DNA of 64,000 nucleotides from Trichormus sp. M33_DOE_039 (GTDB lineage Bacteria; Cyanobacteriota; Cyanobacteriia; Cyanobacteriales; Nostocaceae). The stretch spans positions 124,001 through 188,000 of the forward strand of contig DVDT01000005.1 of assembly GCA_015296085.1 (NCBI GenBank). Direction: 5' to 3'. How positions within the stretch are numbered: position 1 is the stretch's first letter; each line of letters opens with the position of its first letter. This document shows, piece after piece, positions 43,208 through 52,269 of the stretch. The position numbers and the translations under genes are program-made. The notes beneath the pieces are model-generated. The model did not search any database. It had not been told where the DNA came from and saw nothing but the letters and a program-made list of their open reading frames with translations.

Positions 43208-44494
43208 CTAGGGAAGGTTTTGAGGTTGGGGAAGCGGTGTATTTAGTTTGTGTATTGCATAGATGATGACACCCGAACTAAAAATTGCTTGGACAATTGC
43301 AGCTACAATTAGAGCGATCGCTGCACCTTGCAGTCCCCAAACAGGAATTAACCACAGACAAACTACAGCCGAGGTCACTGTCACCGAGGCAAACAAAGGC
43401 ATTTGGATGCGAAAGTACCTTGCAGCAGTCATCCCATAACCCAAGAAAGAAGATATGTAGTCGATTCCGGCGGCAACCATCAGCCAGACAAAGACTTTTG
43501 TATACTGAGCATACTCAGGTCGATAAACAATAGTGAGAATTTGCCTACCAGCGACCAAAACGACGAAGACACCGACTCCTCCCATCAACAAGGCAATTCC
43601 TACCAGATGAAGCAGCAACCTACGAAAAGCAGCCCCATTTCCCGCCACATAGTATTTTGCTAACCGAGGACTTGCTGATTGTCCCAAAGCGTTTACTACC
43701 ATGCTTCCGGCTACCATGAGGTAAGATATAGCAGCAAATACCCCCAATTCTCGTTGACCTACATAGCTATCGATAAAGTATTTAGGAATATTTGTGTTGA
43801 GGGAAATTAGCATCATGACGAAACCCATAGGTAAGGCTAGCCATACAAGCTTAGATAGGGTTTTGAAATGCCATCGGGGGCGTAAGGCTAATCTGTCTGA
43901 ACTCAATCGTTTCAAAATATATGCACCAGTAGGAATGTCGTAAACAACTAGAACAGCAGCCCAAGCCAACACCAGCCCCAATACACCCCACACCAAATGG
44001 TCTGACAGATAGACCCCCAAACCCAAAAGCAGCAACGATAGTGATCCTTTAATCATTAACGATATCGCCATCCGATCCATCCGTTCATGCTGCTGAATTA
44101 GTCCGTAATACACATCACTAATAGACTCAAACCCTTTTGCTAAACCAACTAGCAAAATAATTAGCGATGTCTCCCATTGGTATCCAGATATGAATGTAAT
44201 CGTTGCAATGATGATCAATGCCAATGTTGTACCTAATAACCTCAGACCAAGATAATCTCGAAAAACATATTGTTTTTTAGCATCTGTGGCTTGAACAGCG
44301 CGTAATTGTAGATTGGTAAACATCATCACGGGTGCAGTAACTGCTAGACCCAAAGTAAACTGTCCAACCATTTCTGGACTACCGAGTTTCGCCAAAACTA
44401 CAAGCATTCCCCACTGACAACCGGCATAAACAGTATTACCAATGAATGTCCAGGAAAAGTTGCGCCGTAGTGATAGGGGCTGATTTTCTGGCAT
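43208..44494 (-). CDS. Oligosaccharide flippase (Wzx-like)
   Basis: 428 aa with about 12 membrane helices. The start SLRRNFSWTFIGNTVYAGCQ and GRQILTIVYRPEYAQ at the usual point near helix 9-10 are marks of the MOP/Wzx group. It would turn undecaprenyl-linked repeat units from the cytosolic to the periplasmic side. It is the second gene of the cluster, 35 bp after the dehydratase. Confidence 0.92.
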   Translation of the reverse strand: MPENQPLSLRRNFSWTFIGNTVYAGCQWGMLVVLAKLGSPEMVGQFTLGLAVTAPVMMFTNLQLRAVQATDAKKQYVFRDYLGLRLLGTTLALIIIATITFISGYQWETSLIILLVGLAKGFESISDVYYGLIQQHERMDRMAISLMIKGSLSLLLLGLGVYLSDHLVWGVLGLVLAWAAVLVVYDIPTGAYILKRLSSDRLALRPRWHFKTLSKLVWLALPMGFVMMLISLNTNIPKYFIDSYVGQRELGVFAAISYLMVAGSMVVNALGQSASPRLAKYYVAGNGAAFRRLLLHLVGIALLMGGVGVFVVLVAGRQILTIVYRPEYAQYTKVFVWLMVAAGIDYISSFLGYGMTAARYFRIQMPLFASVTVTSAVVCLWLIPVWGLQGAAIALIVAAIVQAIFSSGVIIYAIHKLNTPLPQPQNLP

Positions 44495-44529
44495 ATACTT
44501 CTGTAAAATTAGTTCTCGACTTTTACCCT

Positions 44530-46575
44530 TTATTTAGTTTGCGGTTCCACACTGGCTAAAATATTTCCTGTGGTATTAGCTACTAGAGAAATATTATTTC
44601 TCGCATCTGATATCCAAGACTTTTCGGGATATTGAGGTTTGTATCCTATTACCAGTTGCTCTAGTAAAAGGATTATGGATCTATGATCATTTTTGCTAGC
44701 GGCTGAACATAGTGCTTCTACATTCATTGCTAGATTGATAGGTAAGATGCGACTAGCATTTTTCACAATCAACAGTTTTTGATGTTCAGTCGGTTCATAT
44801 TCTTCCCCAGCAATAAACAGTTCCTCAAATAACTTTTCCCCTGGTCTTAGCCCTGTAAATAAAATGTCAATTTCTTTGTTGACTTCATATCCCGAAAGAC
44901 GAATTAATTCCTTTGCTAAGTCCACAATTTTTACAGGTTGACCCATATTCAGCATGAAAACTTCACCACCGTGGCCTAAAACTGCTGCTTGCAAAACTAG
45001 TTGTACAGCTTCGGGAATAGTCATGAAATAACGGCAGATATCAGGATGAGTTACTGTCACTGGGCCGCCTGCGGCAATTTGTTTTTTAAAAGTAGGAACT
45101 ACACTACCTCGACTACCTAAAACATTACCAAAACGTACTGCAACATAGGGTCTGCCACTATCTTTTGCAGCTTGTAGCACTAACATTTCTGCGACTCTTT
45201 TACTAGCACCCATGATGTTAGTAGGATTGACTGCTTTATCAGTGGAAATCATGACAAAGTTGTGTACATCATATTCTAGTGCCATATCCAAGAGGTTTTT
45301 TGTTCCCAACACATTATTAGTGATTGCTTCTGGTGAATTTAATTCCATCAGAGGAACGTGTTTATGTGCTGCTGCATGAAAAATTACGTCTGGTCGAAAT
45401 TTGTCAAAGGCGTGTCTCAGTCGCTCCTTAAAGCGAATATCAGCAATGAAGGTATGTATTTGAGGTGTATATCTTTGTGCTTTGCCTTCTTCTTTGAGAA
45501 TTGTGATTAATTGCTCCAATTCTTGTTGAATATTGAAGACGGAATTTTCTCCATGTCCCATCAGCATGATTTCAGCGGGACGACATTGGCAAATTTGACG
45601 GCAAAGTTCACTACCAATTGACCCACCTGCACCTGTAATGAGTACCGCCTTACCCTTGAGAAATTGAGAAACTCGTTCAATATCTGTCTGTATTGGTTCG
45701 CGTCTGAGTAAGTCTTCAATTCTGACATCTCGAATGCTGTCTACTCTCACTCGACCATTAAGGATTTCGTGCATTCCTGGTAAGGTGCTAGTCTGAATGC
45801 CGGTGGCTTTGCAAATATCAACGATTTCTCGAATAACTTTACCCGCAACTGTTGGCATCGCGATGATGACTTTTTGAATTTGCAGAGACTGTACAATATG
45901 AGGAATTGTATGGCGATCGCCTACCACTGTAATCCCCCGAATCTTAGCGTGTAATTTCTGCGGATCGTCATCAATAAAAGCAATGGGATTAAAACCCAGT
46001 TGCGGATTTCTTTGCATTTCTTCCACGAGGTCAATACCAGCATTACCTGCACCGACAATCAAGACACGCTCTTGTAGAGAAAATATTGTATATTTCTGTC
46101 TAATTCTCTCTACAATCCGTAAACTAAAACGCACTCCACCGACAAAAATCGCCGCCAGCAAACCATCAATTAAGGGAAATGAGGGTGGTAGTTTAGCAAT
46201 ATTGAGATACGGTAGTAAATCGGAGTTATAAAATATCAACATTTGGATAACTACCGTAATACCCATGTATGCAACAATATTTATGAGTTCCTCAATGCTG
46301 GCATAACGCCAATACAGCCTGTAAAAACGCAAATTCCACAATACAGTTATTTTAATTAGTAAAAAAAGTATTGTGACTCTTCCTAACTCAGAAATATATG
46401 TTTGCAGCCCTTGATTGCCATCTAAAGTCAAAAGCAAAGCTAATAATGGTGTCAGGGCAAAGATAATACCATCAATAGTAATTAAATACTTATTTCTGAG
46501 ATTGAAAAATCTTTTAAAGAACTGACTAAGATATTTATGCAACCAAATACGGTAATTAAAAAATAAGTCATTCAT
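44530..46575 (-). CDS. FlaA1/CapD-like nucleotide-sugar dehydratase, membrane-bound
   Basis: 681 aa. Four to five membrane helices (residues 28-155) precede a Rossmann domain with GAGNAG (175-180). A second Rossmann domain with GAGGSIGSE (315-323) is the catalytic one. STDKAVNP (444-451) and Met455/Lys459 in MGASKR fit the SMK triad of the WbpM branch, which has Met in place of Tyr. WbpM-type enzymes convert UDP-GlcNAc to the 4-keto-6-deoxy sugar. The DegT aminotransferase at 30996 could use that product. It is the first gene of the long minus-strand cluster. Confidence 0.93.
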   Translation of the reverse strand: MNDLFFNYRIWLHKYLSQFFKRFFNLRNKYLITIDGIIFALTPLLALLLTLDGNQGLQTYISELGRVTILFLLIKITVLWNLRFYRLYWRYASIEELINIVAYMGITVVIQMLIFYNSDLLPYLNIAKLPPSFPLIDGLLAAIFVGGVRFSLRIVERIRQKYTIFSLQERVLIVGAGNAGIDLVEEMQRNPQLGFNPIAFIDDDPQKLHAKIRGITVVGDRHTIPHIVQSLQIQKVIIAMPTVAGKVIREIVDICKATGIQTSTLPGMHEILNGRVRVDSIRDVRIEDLLRREPIQTDIERVSQFLKGKAVLITGAGGSIGSELCRQICQCRPAEIMLMGHGENSVFNIQQELEQLITILKEEGKAQRYTPQIHTFIADIRFKERLRHAFDKFRPDVIFHAAAHKHVPLMELNSPEAITNNVLGTKNLLDMALEYDVHNFVMISTDKAVNPTNIMGASKRVAEMLVLQAAKDSGRPYVAVRFGNVLGSRGSVVPTFKKQIAAGGPVTVTHPDICRYFMTIPEAVQLVLQAAVLGHGGEVFMLNMGQPVKIVDLAKELIRLSGYEVNKEIDILFTGLRPGEKLFEELFIAGEEYEPTEHQKLLIVKNASRILPINLAMNVEALCSAASKNDHRSIILLLEQLVIGYKPQYPEKSWISDARNNISLVANTTGNILASVEPQTK

Positions 46576-47417
46576 ACCTGTCCAAGCCTTTAGGTGATAG
46601 ATGGCAATTTGAATTCACCAATAAATATTGAATCTCCCTGATGTCAGCACTGGAAAATCATCTATGACTTACTCTTAATCTTAAATACCTCATGCTAATA
46701 TTGGTCGGTTTAACCTTAAATAGCAAAAATACAATTGGTAAGTCAGGCTAAAATTAGCTACGTTTCTTCTTGACTTGGTATTTATGTTTAACTAAATGAT
46801 GTAGTAATTGTTCAAGACATTAATGTTTTAACATCTGACGAGAGAATAGTCTCGCCAATTTGGCATTAACTCAAAAAATAAATAATAACTAAAATCGTAT
46901 GTTGATAGATATTAGTATTTTAAAATTCAGGTGTTTGAACAGATACAATTGATCCAACAAAAGGATGATTTTAGACAAAAATAACTCTAAGATTAAATTA
47001 AATAGACAATAAGTATTTTAAGTTATTATTTTGACGTAGAATTTTATTTAAATCTCCTTAAAATAGAGTAAAAAACACGACAAAAATCATATATTTACAA
47101 TTTATTGTCTCTTTTCTATCACGTATTTAGATGTATTGAGAATAGGGCTATATACTAAAGGGGAGAGAAATTAAGAGGCTGTTTATAGCATTGTTGTGGG
47201 ATGAAAACCTTGTGGGATCTGCATTTTAGCATATAGTGTGAGTACGGAATTAAACAGAACTAGTAACAATGACAGATTCATTGAGAACATGCTAATTCAA
47301 TCAGTTAAGTGAACGGATATAACATCAACTTTTGTGCCTATTCCTTTATGGATTAACCTAAACGCTATAACTATGTATAGTTAAAATCACTATATTTGAT
47401 CTAAGTGCAAGGATTAT
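46576..47417. other. Divergent upstream region of the EPS cluster and the ABC gene
   Basis: 842 bp, very AT-rich and without a convincing gene. Its size suggests regulated promoters for both directions. Near the right end, CTATGTATAG (47370-47379) is a palindrome and AAGGAT precedes the ATG of the ABC gene. I could not fix a -35/-10 pair with confidence. Confidence 0.5.
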
Positions 47418-48161
47418 ATGTCAGGTTCAGCACACAATTCATCTCCGCTTTTAGAAGTGCAAAACGTCCACGCTGGATACATTAAAGATGTTGATATCTT
47501 ACAGGGTGTGAATTTTCGGGTTGAGCCAGGTGAATTGGTGACAGTGATCGGCCCTAACGGTGCAGGTAAATCAACTTTAGCAAAAACCATTTTTGGCTTG
47601 TTAACACCCCATACGGGAAGCATTACCTTTAAAGGTGAGAATATTGCTGGACTCAAGTCAAACCAAATTGTTCGTCGGGGAATGTGCTACGTACCTCAAA
47701 TTGCTAATGTCTTTCCCTCTTTGAGTGTGGAAGAAAACCTAGAAATGGGAGCTTTTATCCGTAATGATGCTCTCACGCCCCTGAAAGATAAAATATTTAC
47801 CATGTTTCCTAGATTAAGCGATCGCCGACGGCAACGTGCTGGTACACTATCCGGGGGAGAACGTCAGATGTTAGCAATGGGCAAAGCTTTAATGTTAGAA
47901 CCTAGTTTATTAGTCTTAGATGAACCTTCAGCCGCTTTATCCCCCATTCTAGTAACGCAAGTATTCGAGCAAATTAAAGAAATTAATCAAAGTGGTACAG
48001 CGATTGTCCTTGTGGAACAAAATGCTCGCAAGGCTTTAGAAATGGCCCACCGTGGTTATGTCCTAGAATCTGGTCGTGATGCTATATCCGGCCCTGGACA
48101 AGAATTATTAACTGATCCTAAGGTAGCAGAATTGTATTTGGGTGTGGGGAAAGGGCATTAA
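47418..48161 (+). CDS. LivF-like ABC transporter ATP-binding protein
   Basis: 247 aa. Walker A GPNGAGKST (45-53), Q-loop YVPQIANVFPSLSV, signature LSGGERQ (144-150), Walker B LLVLDEPS (164-171) and the switch His region VLVEQNA. The ordering, and VEQNARKALEMAHRGYVLESG at the end, place it in the LivF half of branched-chain or neutral amino-acid transporters. Permeases, LivG and a binding protein are not in view, as is common in Nostoc where these genes are scattered. AAGGAT lies just before the ATG. Confidence 0.9.
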   Translation: MSGSAHNSSPLLEVQNVHAGYIKDVDILQGVNFRVEPGELVTVIGPNGAGKSTLAKTIFGLLTPHTGSITFKGENIAGLKSNQIVRRGMCYVPQIANVFPSLSVEENLEMGAFIRNDALTPLKDKIFTMFPRLSDRRRQRAGTLSGGERQMLAMGKALMLEPSLLVLDEPSAALSPILVTQVFEQIKEINQSGTAIVLVEQNARKALEMAHRGYVLESGRDAISGPGQELLTDPKVAELYLGVGKGH

Positions 48162-48165
48162 TTTG

Positions 48166-48193
48166 GTACGGACGCGATTTAATGCGTCTGTAC
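48166..48193. repeat. Hairpin repeat GTACGGACGC...GCGTCTGTAC
   Basis: Ten-base arms with one G-T pair, four bases after the ABC gene stop, followed by a TCATTAG heptamer repeat. Half of the motif (GTACAGACGCGA) recurs near 60479. May serve as terminator. Confidence 0.6.
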
Positions 48194-48217
48194 AAGAGTC
48201 ATTAGTCATTATCTCTG

Positions 48218-48240
48218 ATACCCTTACCCCCTATACCCTT
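48218..48240. repeat. STRR immediately before dacB
   Basis: ATACCCTTACCCCCTATACC units end two bases before the ATG at 48242, so they occupy the place of the ribosome binding site. Confidence 0.75.
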
Positions 48241-48241
48241 T

Positions 48242-49708
48242 ATGATGTCCAAACAAGTTACTTTTAGCTTAGTGTTATTGTTGGTCGGTAGTCATCTGAG
48301 TGTGACTCAGCAAACTGTGAAAGCGCAAACACCATTCACACCAACAAATACAAGAAAATCAATCTGTCCGGCTCAAATCACAACAGCTATAGATGCAGTA
48401 GTGAATCGTCCCCTATTTAATCGCAGTCGTTGGGGAATTGTCGTCAAGCCACTATCATCTGTGCAAACTCTCTACAGCCGTGACGCGCAAAAATATTTTA
48501 TTCCGGCTTCTAACACTAAGTTGCTAACAACAGCAGCAGCATTACAACAATTGGGTGCAAACTTTCGCTTTCGCACATCGATTTATCAAAATCGTAACGG
48601 TGTTTTTACTATTGTCGGTAGAGGAGATCCCAGCCTGAGCGATACTCAATTAAAAACACTCGCTCAACAGCTAAAACAAAAGGGTATTACTCAAATTCAG
48701 CAGTTAATTGCTGATAATAGTTATCTCCAAGGAGATATTGTTAACTCAACTTGGCAATGGGAAGATGTACAATCGGATTATGGCGCGCCCGTTAATAGTT
48801 TTATTCTCAATCAAAATATTTTTGGTTTAGAATTGAGACCCCAAGCGGTGGGTAAAACTCCGCAATTGGCGTGGAATGATAATAATGAGTCAAGACAGTG
48901 GTTGGTAATTAATCGGTCTGTTACCGTTGCCGAAAAACAACCAAGTTACATCAATGTTAACCGTGATTTAACTGGTAAAGTGCTGCGAATAGAAGGACAA
49001 TTAGCCGCTAATTCTGCACCATATACAATAGATTTGCCAGTAGTTGACCCTGATTATCACTTCTTACGGCGTTTCCGCACAGCCTTGACAACAGAAAAAA
49101 TTACTTTGGGACAAACTTTAGTTTCTCAGAGTGGTAATTATCCACAGGAATTAGCATCTGTGCAATCGCCACCTCTATCTGAGTTAGTCATGGAAACTAA
49201 TCAAAATAGTAATAATCTTTATGCGGAAGCACTATTGTTAGCCCTGGCTGGACAACAACCCAAACAACAAAATCAGAACAGTACTAATTTAGGTGTGCAA
49301 GCTTTGAAAAAAAGTTTAACTCAGTTGGGAGTTGACCCCACAGGTTATCAATTAGTGGACGCTTCTGGTTTATCACGACGGAATTTAATTACTCCAGAAG
49401 CATTGGTACAAACTTTGCAGGGAATGGCGAAAACTCCAGTTGCAAATGTGTATCGTGCATCTCTACCCGTAGCCGGAAAAAGTGGGACTTTAACAACCCG
49501 GTTGCTTAACACTCCAGCGGAGGGAATTGTGCAAGCTAAAACAGGTACATTAAGCGGTGCAATTTCGCTCTCAGGATATATAAATTCACCACAATATGAA
49601 CCTATGGTTTTTAGTATCATGGTCAATCAATCGGAACAACCAGCAAGCGTTTTAAGGCAAGGTATTGATGAGATAGTAGTATTGTTGGCGCAGTTACAAC
49701 GTTGTTAA
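48242..49708 (+). CDS. dacB: D-alanyl-D-alanine carboxypeptidase/endopeptidase (PBP4, S13)
   Basis: 488 aa. A signal peptide covers residues 1-28. The nucleophile is Ser90 in PASNTK (SxxK with Lys93). TNQNSNNLYAE holds the SxN motif, and KTGTL near residue 430 is the third box. A large insert between the first two motifs is typical of class C PBPs (DacB). It removes terminal D-Ala and cuts cross-links in the periplasm. No ribosome binding site is seen because an STRR abuts the start. Confidence 0.92.
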   Translation: MMSKQVTFSLVLLLVGSHLSVTQQTVKAQTPFTPTNTRKSICPAQITTAIDAVVNRPLFNRSRWGIVVKPLSSVQTLYSRDAQKYFIPASNTKLLTTAAALQQLGANFRFRTSIYQNRNGVFTIVGRGDPSLSDTQLKTLAQQLKQKGITQIQQLIADNSYLQGDIVNSTWQWEDVQSDYGAPVNSFILNQNIFGLELRPQAVGKTPQLAWNDNNESRQWLVINRSVTVAEKQPSYINVNRDLTGKVLRIEGQLAANSAPYTIDLPVVDPDYHFLRRFRTALTTEKITLGQTLVSQSGNYPQELASVQSPPLSELVMETNQNSNNLYAEALLLALAGQQPKQQNQNSTNLGVQALKKSLTQLGVDPTGYQLVDASGLSRRNLITPEALVQTLQGMAKTPVANVYRASLPVAGKSGTLTTRLLNTPAEGIVQAKTGTLSGAISLSGYINSPQYEPMVFSIMVNQSEQPASVLRQGIDEIVVLLAQLQRC

Positions 49709-49737
49709 AAGGTAGAATAAAGCCGAATGAAAATGGT

Positions 49738-49785
49738 AGTCACCAGTTTATATAATGTATGATTTTTTGATAATTACTGGTGACT
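49738..49785 (+). terminator. Terminator-like hairpin downstream of dacB
   Basis: AGTCACCAGT (49738-49747) pairs perfectly with ACTGGTGACT (49776-49785) across a 28-nt AT-rich loop. The T-rich sequence TTATTTTTCTCTTTTG follows within ten bases. Confidence 0.6.
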
Positions 49786-49959
49786 GCTAATTATTTTTCT
49801 CTTTTGTGATTGGTTAATACAGGTAATACCAATTCAAAATATTTTACAGATGGGCTTACCCTTTCGTAATCCTCTAGAGAAGTAAGCTTGCAGTAACATC
49901 TCTGTAGTTCTGCGGTGAAGCAATGCCTACAAAATTCAGCCAGATCGTAATTAAGTATT

Positions 49960-50169
49960 TTAGCTGACCAAATCAACTAAGGCATCATCGCGGAAGCGAA
50001 CTACACTTGAGACTAGGCAGCCACGATAGTGTTCCGATGTGAATACTGAAAGTGTAATATTCGTATCTTCAGTATTGGATATACTTTTGACTTTACATAC
50101 TTGCATCTTGTTATTGCAGTATGCAACTATGCGATCGCCAACTTTAACATCTAATGCGCTGATCTTCAA
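49960..50169 (-). CDS. Small conserved hypothetical protein
   Basis: 69 aa, starting MKISALDVKVGDRIVAYCNN. The pattern VGDRIVAY and the alternating hydrophobic strands (MQVCKVKSI, NITLSVFTS) suggest a small beta-barrel. I believe such short proteins recur in cyanobacteria, but I cannot name a family. Codon use and a HIP1 site at 50131 look genuine. It has 254 bp to the next gene on the same strand and is probably monocistronic. Confidence 0.6.
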   Translation of the reverse strand: MKISALDVKVGDRIVAYCNNKMQVCKVKSISNTEDTNITLSVFTSEHYRGCLVSSVVRFRDDALVDLVS

Positions 50170-50335
50170 TTGAGCCTCAAAATAATTTAGGGGATTTATT
50201 TAGTGCTAGTGAAAGGTGTTGCGGGGTTTAATTTGCTCACTAATGTATACCTATACTAATATTAGCGTATAACTGAAATAAAGACAAACTAATAAGTCCA
50301 TTGCCTACTATCAAGTTATAAAAATTCAAAAATTA

Positions 50336-50361
50336 AGACTCAGGTATAACTACCTGAGTCT
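50336..50361 (-). terminator. Rho-independent terminator of the RNA-binding protein gene
   Basis: Perfect 11-bp stem AGACTCAGGTA / TACCTGAGTCT with a four-base loop. On the minus strand it is followed by TTAATTTTTGAATTTTT. It lies 62 bp past the stop at 50424. Confidence 0.82.
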
Positions 50362-50423
50362 CTACTAACCCAAATTAATTTTTTAAACTAACAGATTAGC
50401 TAAAATAGCTAAATTTGTGAGTT

Positions 50424-50723
50424 TTAGTAACGGTTATTTCTACCATAGTTACTGCGACCACCACCAAAAGAACCTCTCTCTTCTCTAGGCTTCGCTTTGT
50501 TCACTTTGAGGTCACGACCCATCCATTCTGCACCATTCAGCGCATCAATAGCTGCTGTTTCTTCAGCATCAGTACCCATTTCCACAAAACCAAAGCCGCG
50601 TAAACGACCTGTTTCACGATCAGTGGGTAGCTGAACTCTTTTAACAGAACCATATTCTGCAAACACAGCGTTTAGGTTTTCTTCTGTAACTTCGTAAGAT
50701 AGATTTCCTACATAAACTGACAT
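50424..50723 (-). CDS. RRM-type RNA-binding protein, RbpA-like
   Basis: 99 aa. One RNA recognition motif with RNP2 VYVGNLSYEV (residues 3-12) and RNP1 RGFGFVEM (43-50). The C-terminal tail is Gly/Arg/Asn-rich (GSFGGGRSNYGRNNRY). This is the glycine-rich Rbp family of cyanobacteria, many members of which are cold-induced and thought to act as RNA chaperones. A 20-bp direct repeat sits 54 bp upstream of the start, in the probable promoter or leader, and a good terminator follows. Confidence 0.93.
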   Translation of the reverse strand: MSVYVGNLSYEVTEENLNAVFAEYGSVKRVQLPTDRETGRLRGFGFVEMGTDAEETAAIDALNGAEWMGRDLKVNKAKPREERGSFGGGRSNYGRNNRY

Positions 50724-50776
50724 AAATTTTCTCCAAAATCATGAATGTATAGAGATTTAGGTTTCGGAGAAAAGTT

Positions 50777-50820
50777 TGTCAATACCAAAAACAAAAAGCC
50801 TGTCAATACTAAAAACAAAA
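50777..50820. repeat. Twofold direct repeat upstream of the rbp gene
   Basis: TGTCAATACCAAAAACAAAA and TGTCAATACTAAAAACAAAA, 24 bp apart, one mismatch. On the coding strand each copy contains TTGACA, a consensus -35 hexamer. Confidence 0.75.
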
Positions 50821-51021
50821 GCTGTTAACCGAATTAACTCTCACTTCACATGATGACATAGTAGATGACTTTTAGGGAGAAATTTGGAAAAAGCTTTATA
50901 TAAAGTCATATAAGCACTTGATCTAAGTATGAGAAAAAATTTTGAGAGGATGTTGCATAAGCGATCGCCAAATTAATGATTAATCATTAAACCTATAATT
51001 TTGAGATACAAGGTAAAGTTT

Positions 51022-51489
51022 ATGATTCATCATTTTTCGATCGCGGCGGAAAATCCCCAGCACGCTGCCACAGTTTTAGCAGAAGTATTAAATGGAAAAG
51101 CTTTCCCCTTTTACCCTCATCCCGGAAGTTATATGGTGTTTCCCCTGGATGAACATGGTACAGCAATTGAAGTTTATCCTTTAAACACTGAATTAAAACC
51201 AGGTGAAGGTGAGGGTCAATGTACATTTGTAGAATCTCCCCAAGCTTCCAGATATACAGCTACCCATGCAGCCATCTCTGTGAATGTTAGTCAAGAAAAA
51301 ATTGAAGAAGTTGGACAACGAGAAGGTTGGAGAGTTTTACGTTGCAACCGTGATTCATTCTTTGATGTGATGGAATTTTGGTTAGAAAATAGAATCATGA
51401 TCGAACTACTAACACCAGAAATGGCAGATCAATATCTAGCACTCAGCAAACCAGAAAATCTACAACAAATTTTTGCTGCGACAGCTTAA
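51022..51489 (+). CDS. Conserved protein with a VOC/glyoxalase-like fold, function unknown
   Basis: 155 aa from the ATG at 51022. A TTG at 51001 would add seven residues, and the AAGG in between looks like a ribosome binding site. The chain starts MIHHFSIAAENPQHAATVLAEVL, as in vicinal-oxygen-chelate proteins where the first His binds metal. EVYPLNTE and IMIELLTPEM contain later Glu residues that could complete the site. Two similar halves are suggested, with ATHAAISVNVS opening the second. The substrate is unknown. Confidence 0.65.
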   Translation: MIHHFSIAAENPQHAATVLAEVLNGKAFPFYPHPGSYMVFPLDEHGTAIEVYPLNTELKPGEGEGQCTFVESPQASRYTATHAAISVNVSQEKIEEVGQREGWRVLRCNRDSFFDVMEFWLENRIMIELLTPEMADQYLALSKPENLQQIFAATA

Positions 51490-51495
51490 TACTAA

Positions 51496-51650
51496 GAGGG
51501 TGTTTGAAAAGTCGAAAGGTATACCAGTAACCCCTCTCCAAACCTCTCCCCGAAACGGAGAGAGGCTTTGAATCTCACATTCCTTTGTAGGGAAGGAGGG
51601 TTAGGTTTTTAAGATTGTGCTGTTAGCCATAATACTTTTCAAACATCCTC
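51496..51650. mobile_element. MITE, 155 bp, with GAGG(G/A)TGTTTGAAAAGT ends
   Basis: Terminal inverted repeats GAGGGTGTTTGAAAAGT (51496-51512) and ACTTTTCAAACATCCTC (51634-51650) differ at one base. The interior contains the same C/T-rich core as the dispersed repeat at 17341, in the opposite orientation (CCCCTCTCCAAACCTCTCC). The ends recall transposase-recognised termini, but no transposase is in view. Confidence 0.8.
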
Positions 51651-51652
51651 AT

Positions 51653-51700
51653 AAGGGTGTAAGGGTTGTGAACATCTACACCCCTAGATCCCTATACCCC
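51653..51700. repeat. STRR between the MITE and msrB
   Basis: AAGGGTGTAAGGG then CACCCCTAGATCCCTATACC units in both orientations. It reaches the last base of the msrB stop codon. Confidence 0.75.
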
Positions 51701-52194
51701 TAACTCGGAATAAACTTGAGTGCTACGCCATTCATGCAATAACGTTGGCCTGTAGGTGCAGGGCCATCTTCAAAAACATGGCCTAGATGACCACCACAAC
51801 GACTACAGTGAACTTCGATTCTGGTCATGAAAAATGATCGGTCTACAGTAGTAGCGATCGCCCCTTCGATGGGAGCAAAAAAACTCGGCCAGCCAGTACC
51901 ACTGTTAAATTTAGTATCTGATGTAAATAAAGGCTGCTCACAGCCACCACAGACATAAGTACCCGCAGTATATTGCTTATCTAGGGGGCTAGTAAATGCG
52001 CGTTCTGTGCCATGTTGTCGCAAAACCCGAAATTGTTCTGGCGATAAAATTGAACGCCATTCTGCGTCAGTTTTAGTAATTTCAAATTCAGTATTAGAAG
52101 TTGCCATGATGCTAGACCTTGGTAAAAAAATCGGTGGGAACAAAGCTGTGCCAACTAATGCCGCACCAGTTTGCAAAAAGTAACGTTTGTCCAT
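51700..52194 (-). CDS. msrB: Peptide-methionine (R)-S-oxide reductase, exported
   Basis: 164 aa from the ATG at 52194; a 14-codon extension exists but is poor. The N-terminus DKRYFLQTGAALVGTALFPP is a signal peptide or anchor, so the enzyme acts outside the cytoplasm or at thylakoids. The zinc site is CGGC plus CSRC, and the catalytic Cys lies in RYCMNG. GTGWPSF and HLGHVFEDGP are the conserved substrate loops. It repairs oxidised methionine (R-form) with thioredoxin-type reductants. It is 75 bp behind the FUSC gene on the same strand. Confidence 0.93.
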   Translation of the reverse strand: MDKRYFLQTGAALVGTALFPPIFLPRSSIMATSNTEFEITKTDAEWRSILSPEQFRVLRQHGTERAFTSPLDKQYTAGTYVCGGCEQPLFTSDTKFNSGTGWPSFFAPIEGAIATTVDRSFFMTRIEVHCSRCGGHLGHVFEDGPAPTGQRYCMNGVALKFIPS

Positions 52195-52269
52195 ATATCT
52201 ATATATTATGGGCATAGGGCATAGGGAATTGGGCATTTGATTTTTCTTTCACATTCACCTGTCACCTTC

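Noticed and set aside
49791-49976. 61-codon frame downstream of the small conserved gene
   Set aside because: No family pattern; overlaps the neighbouring gene's end and reads as chance.
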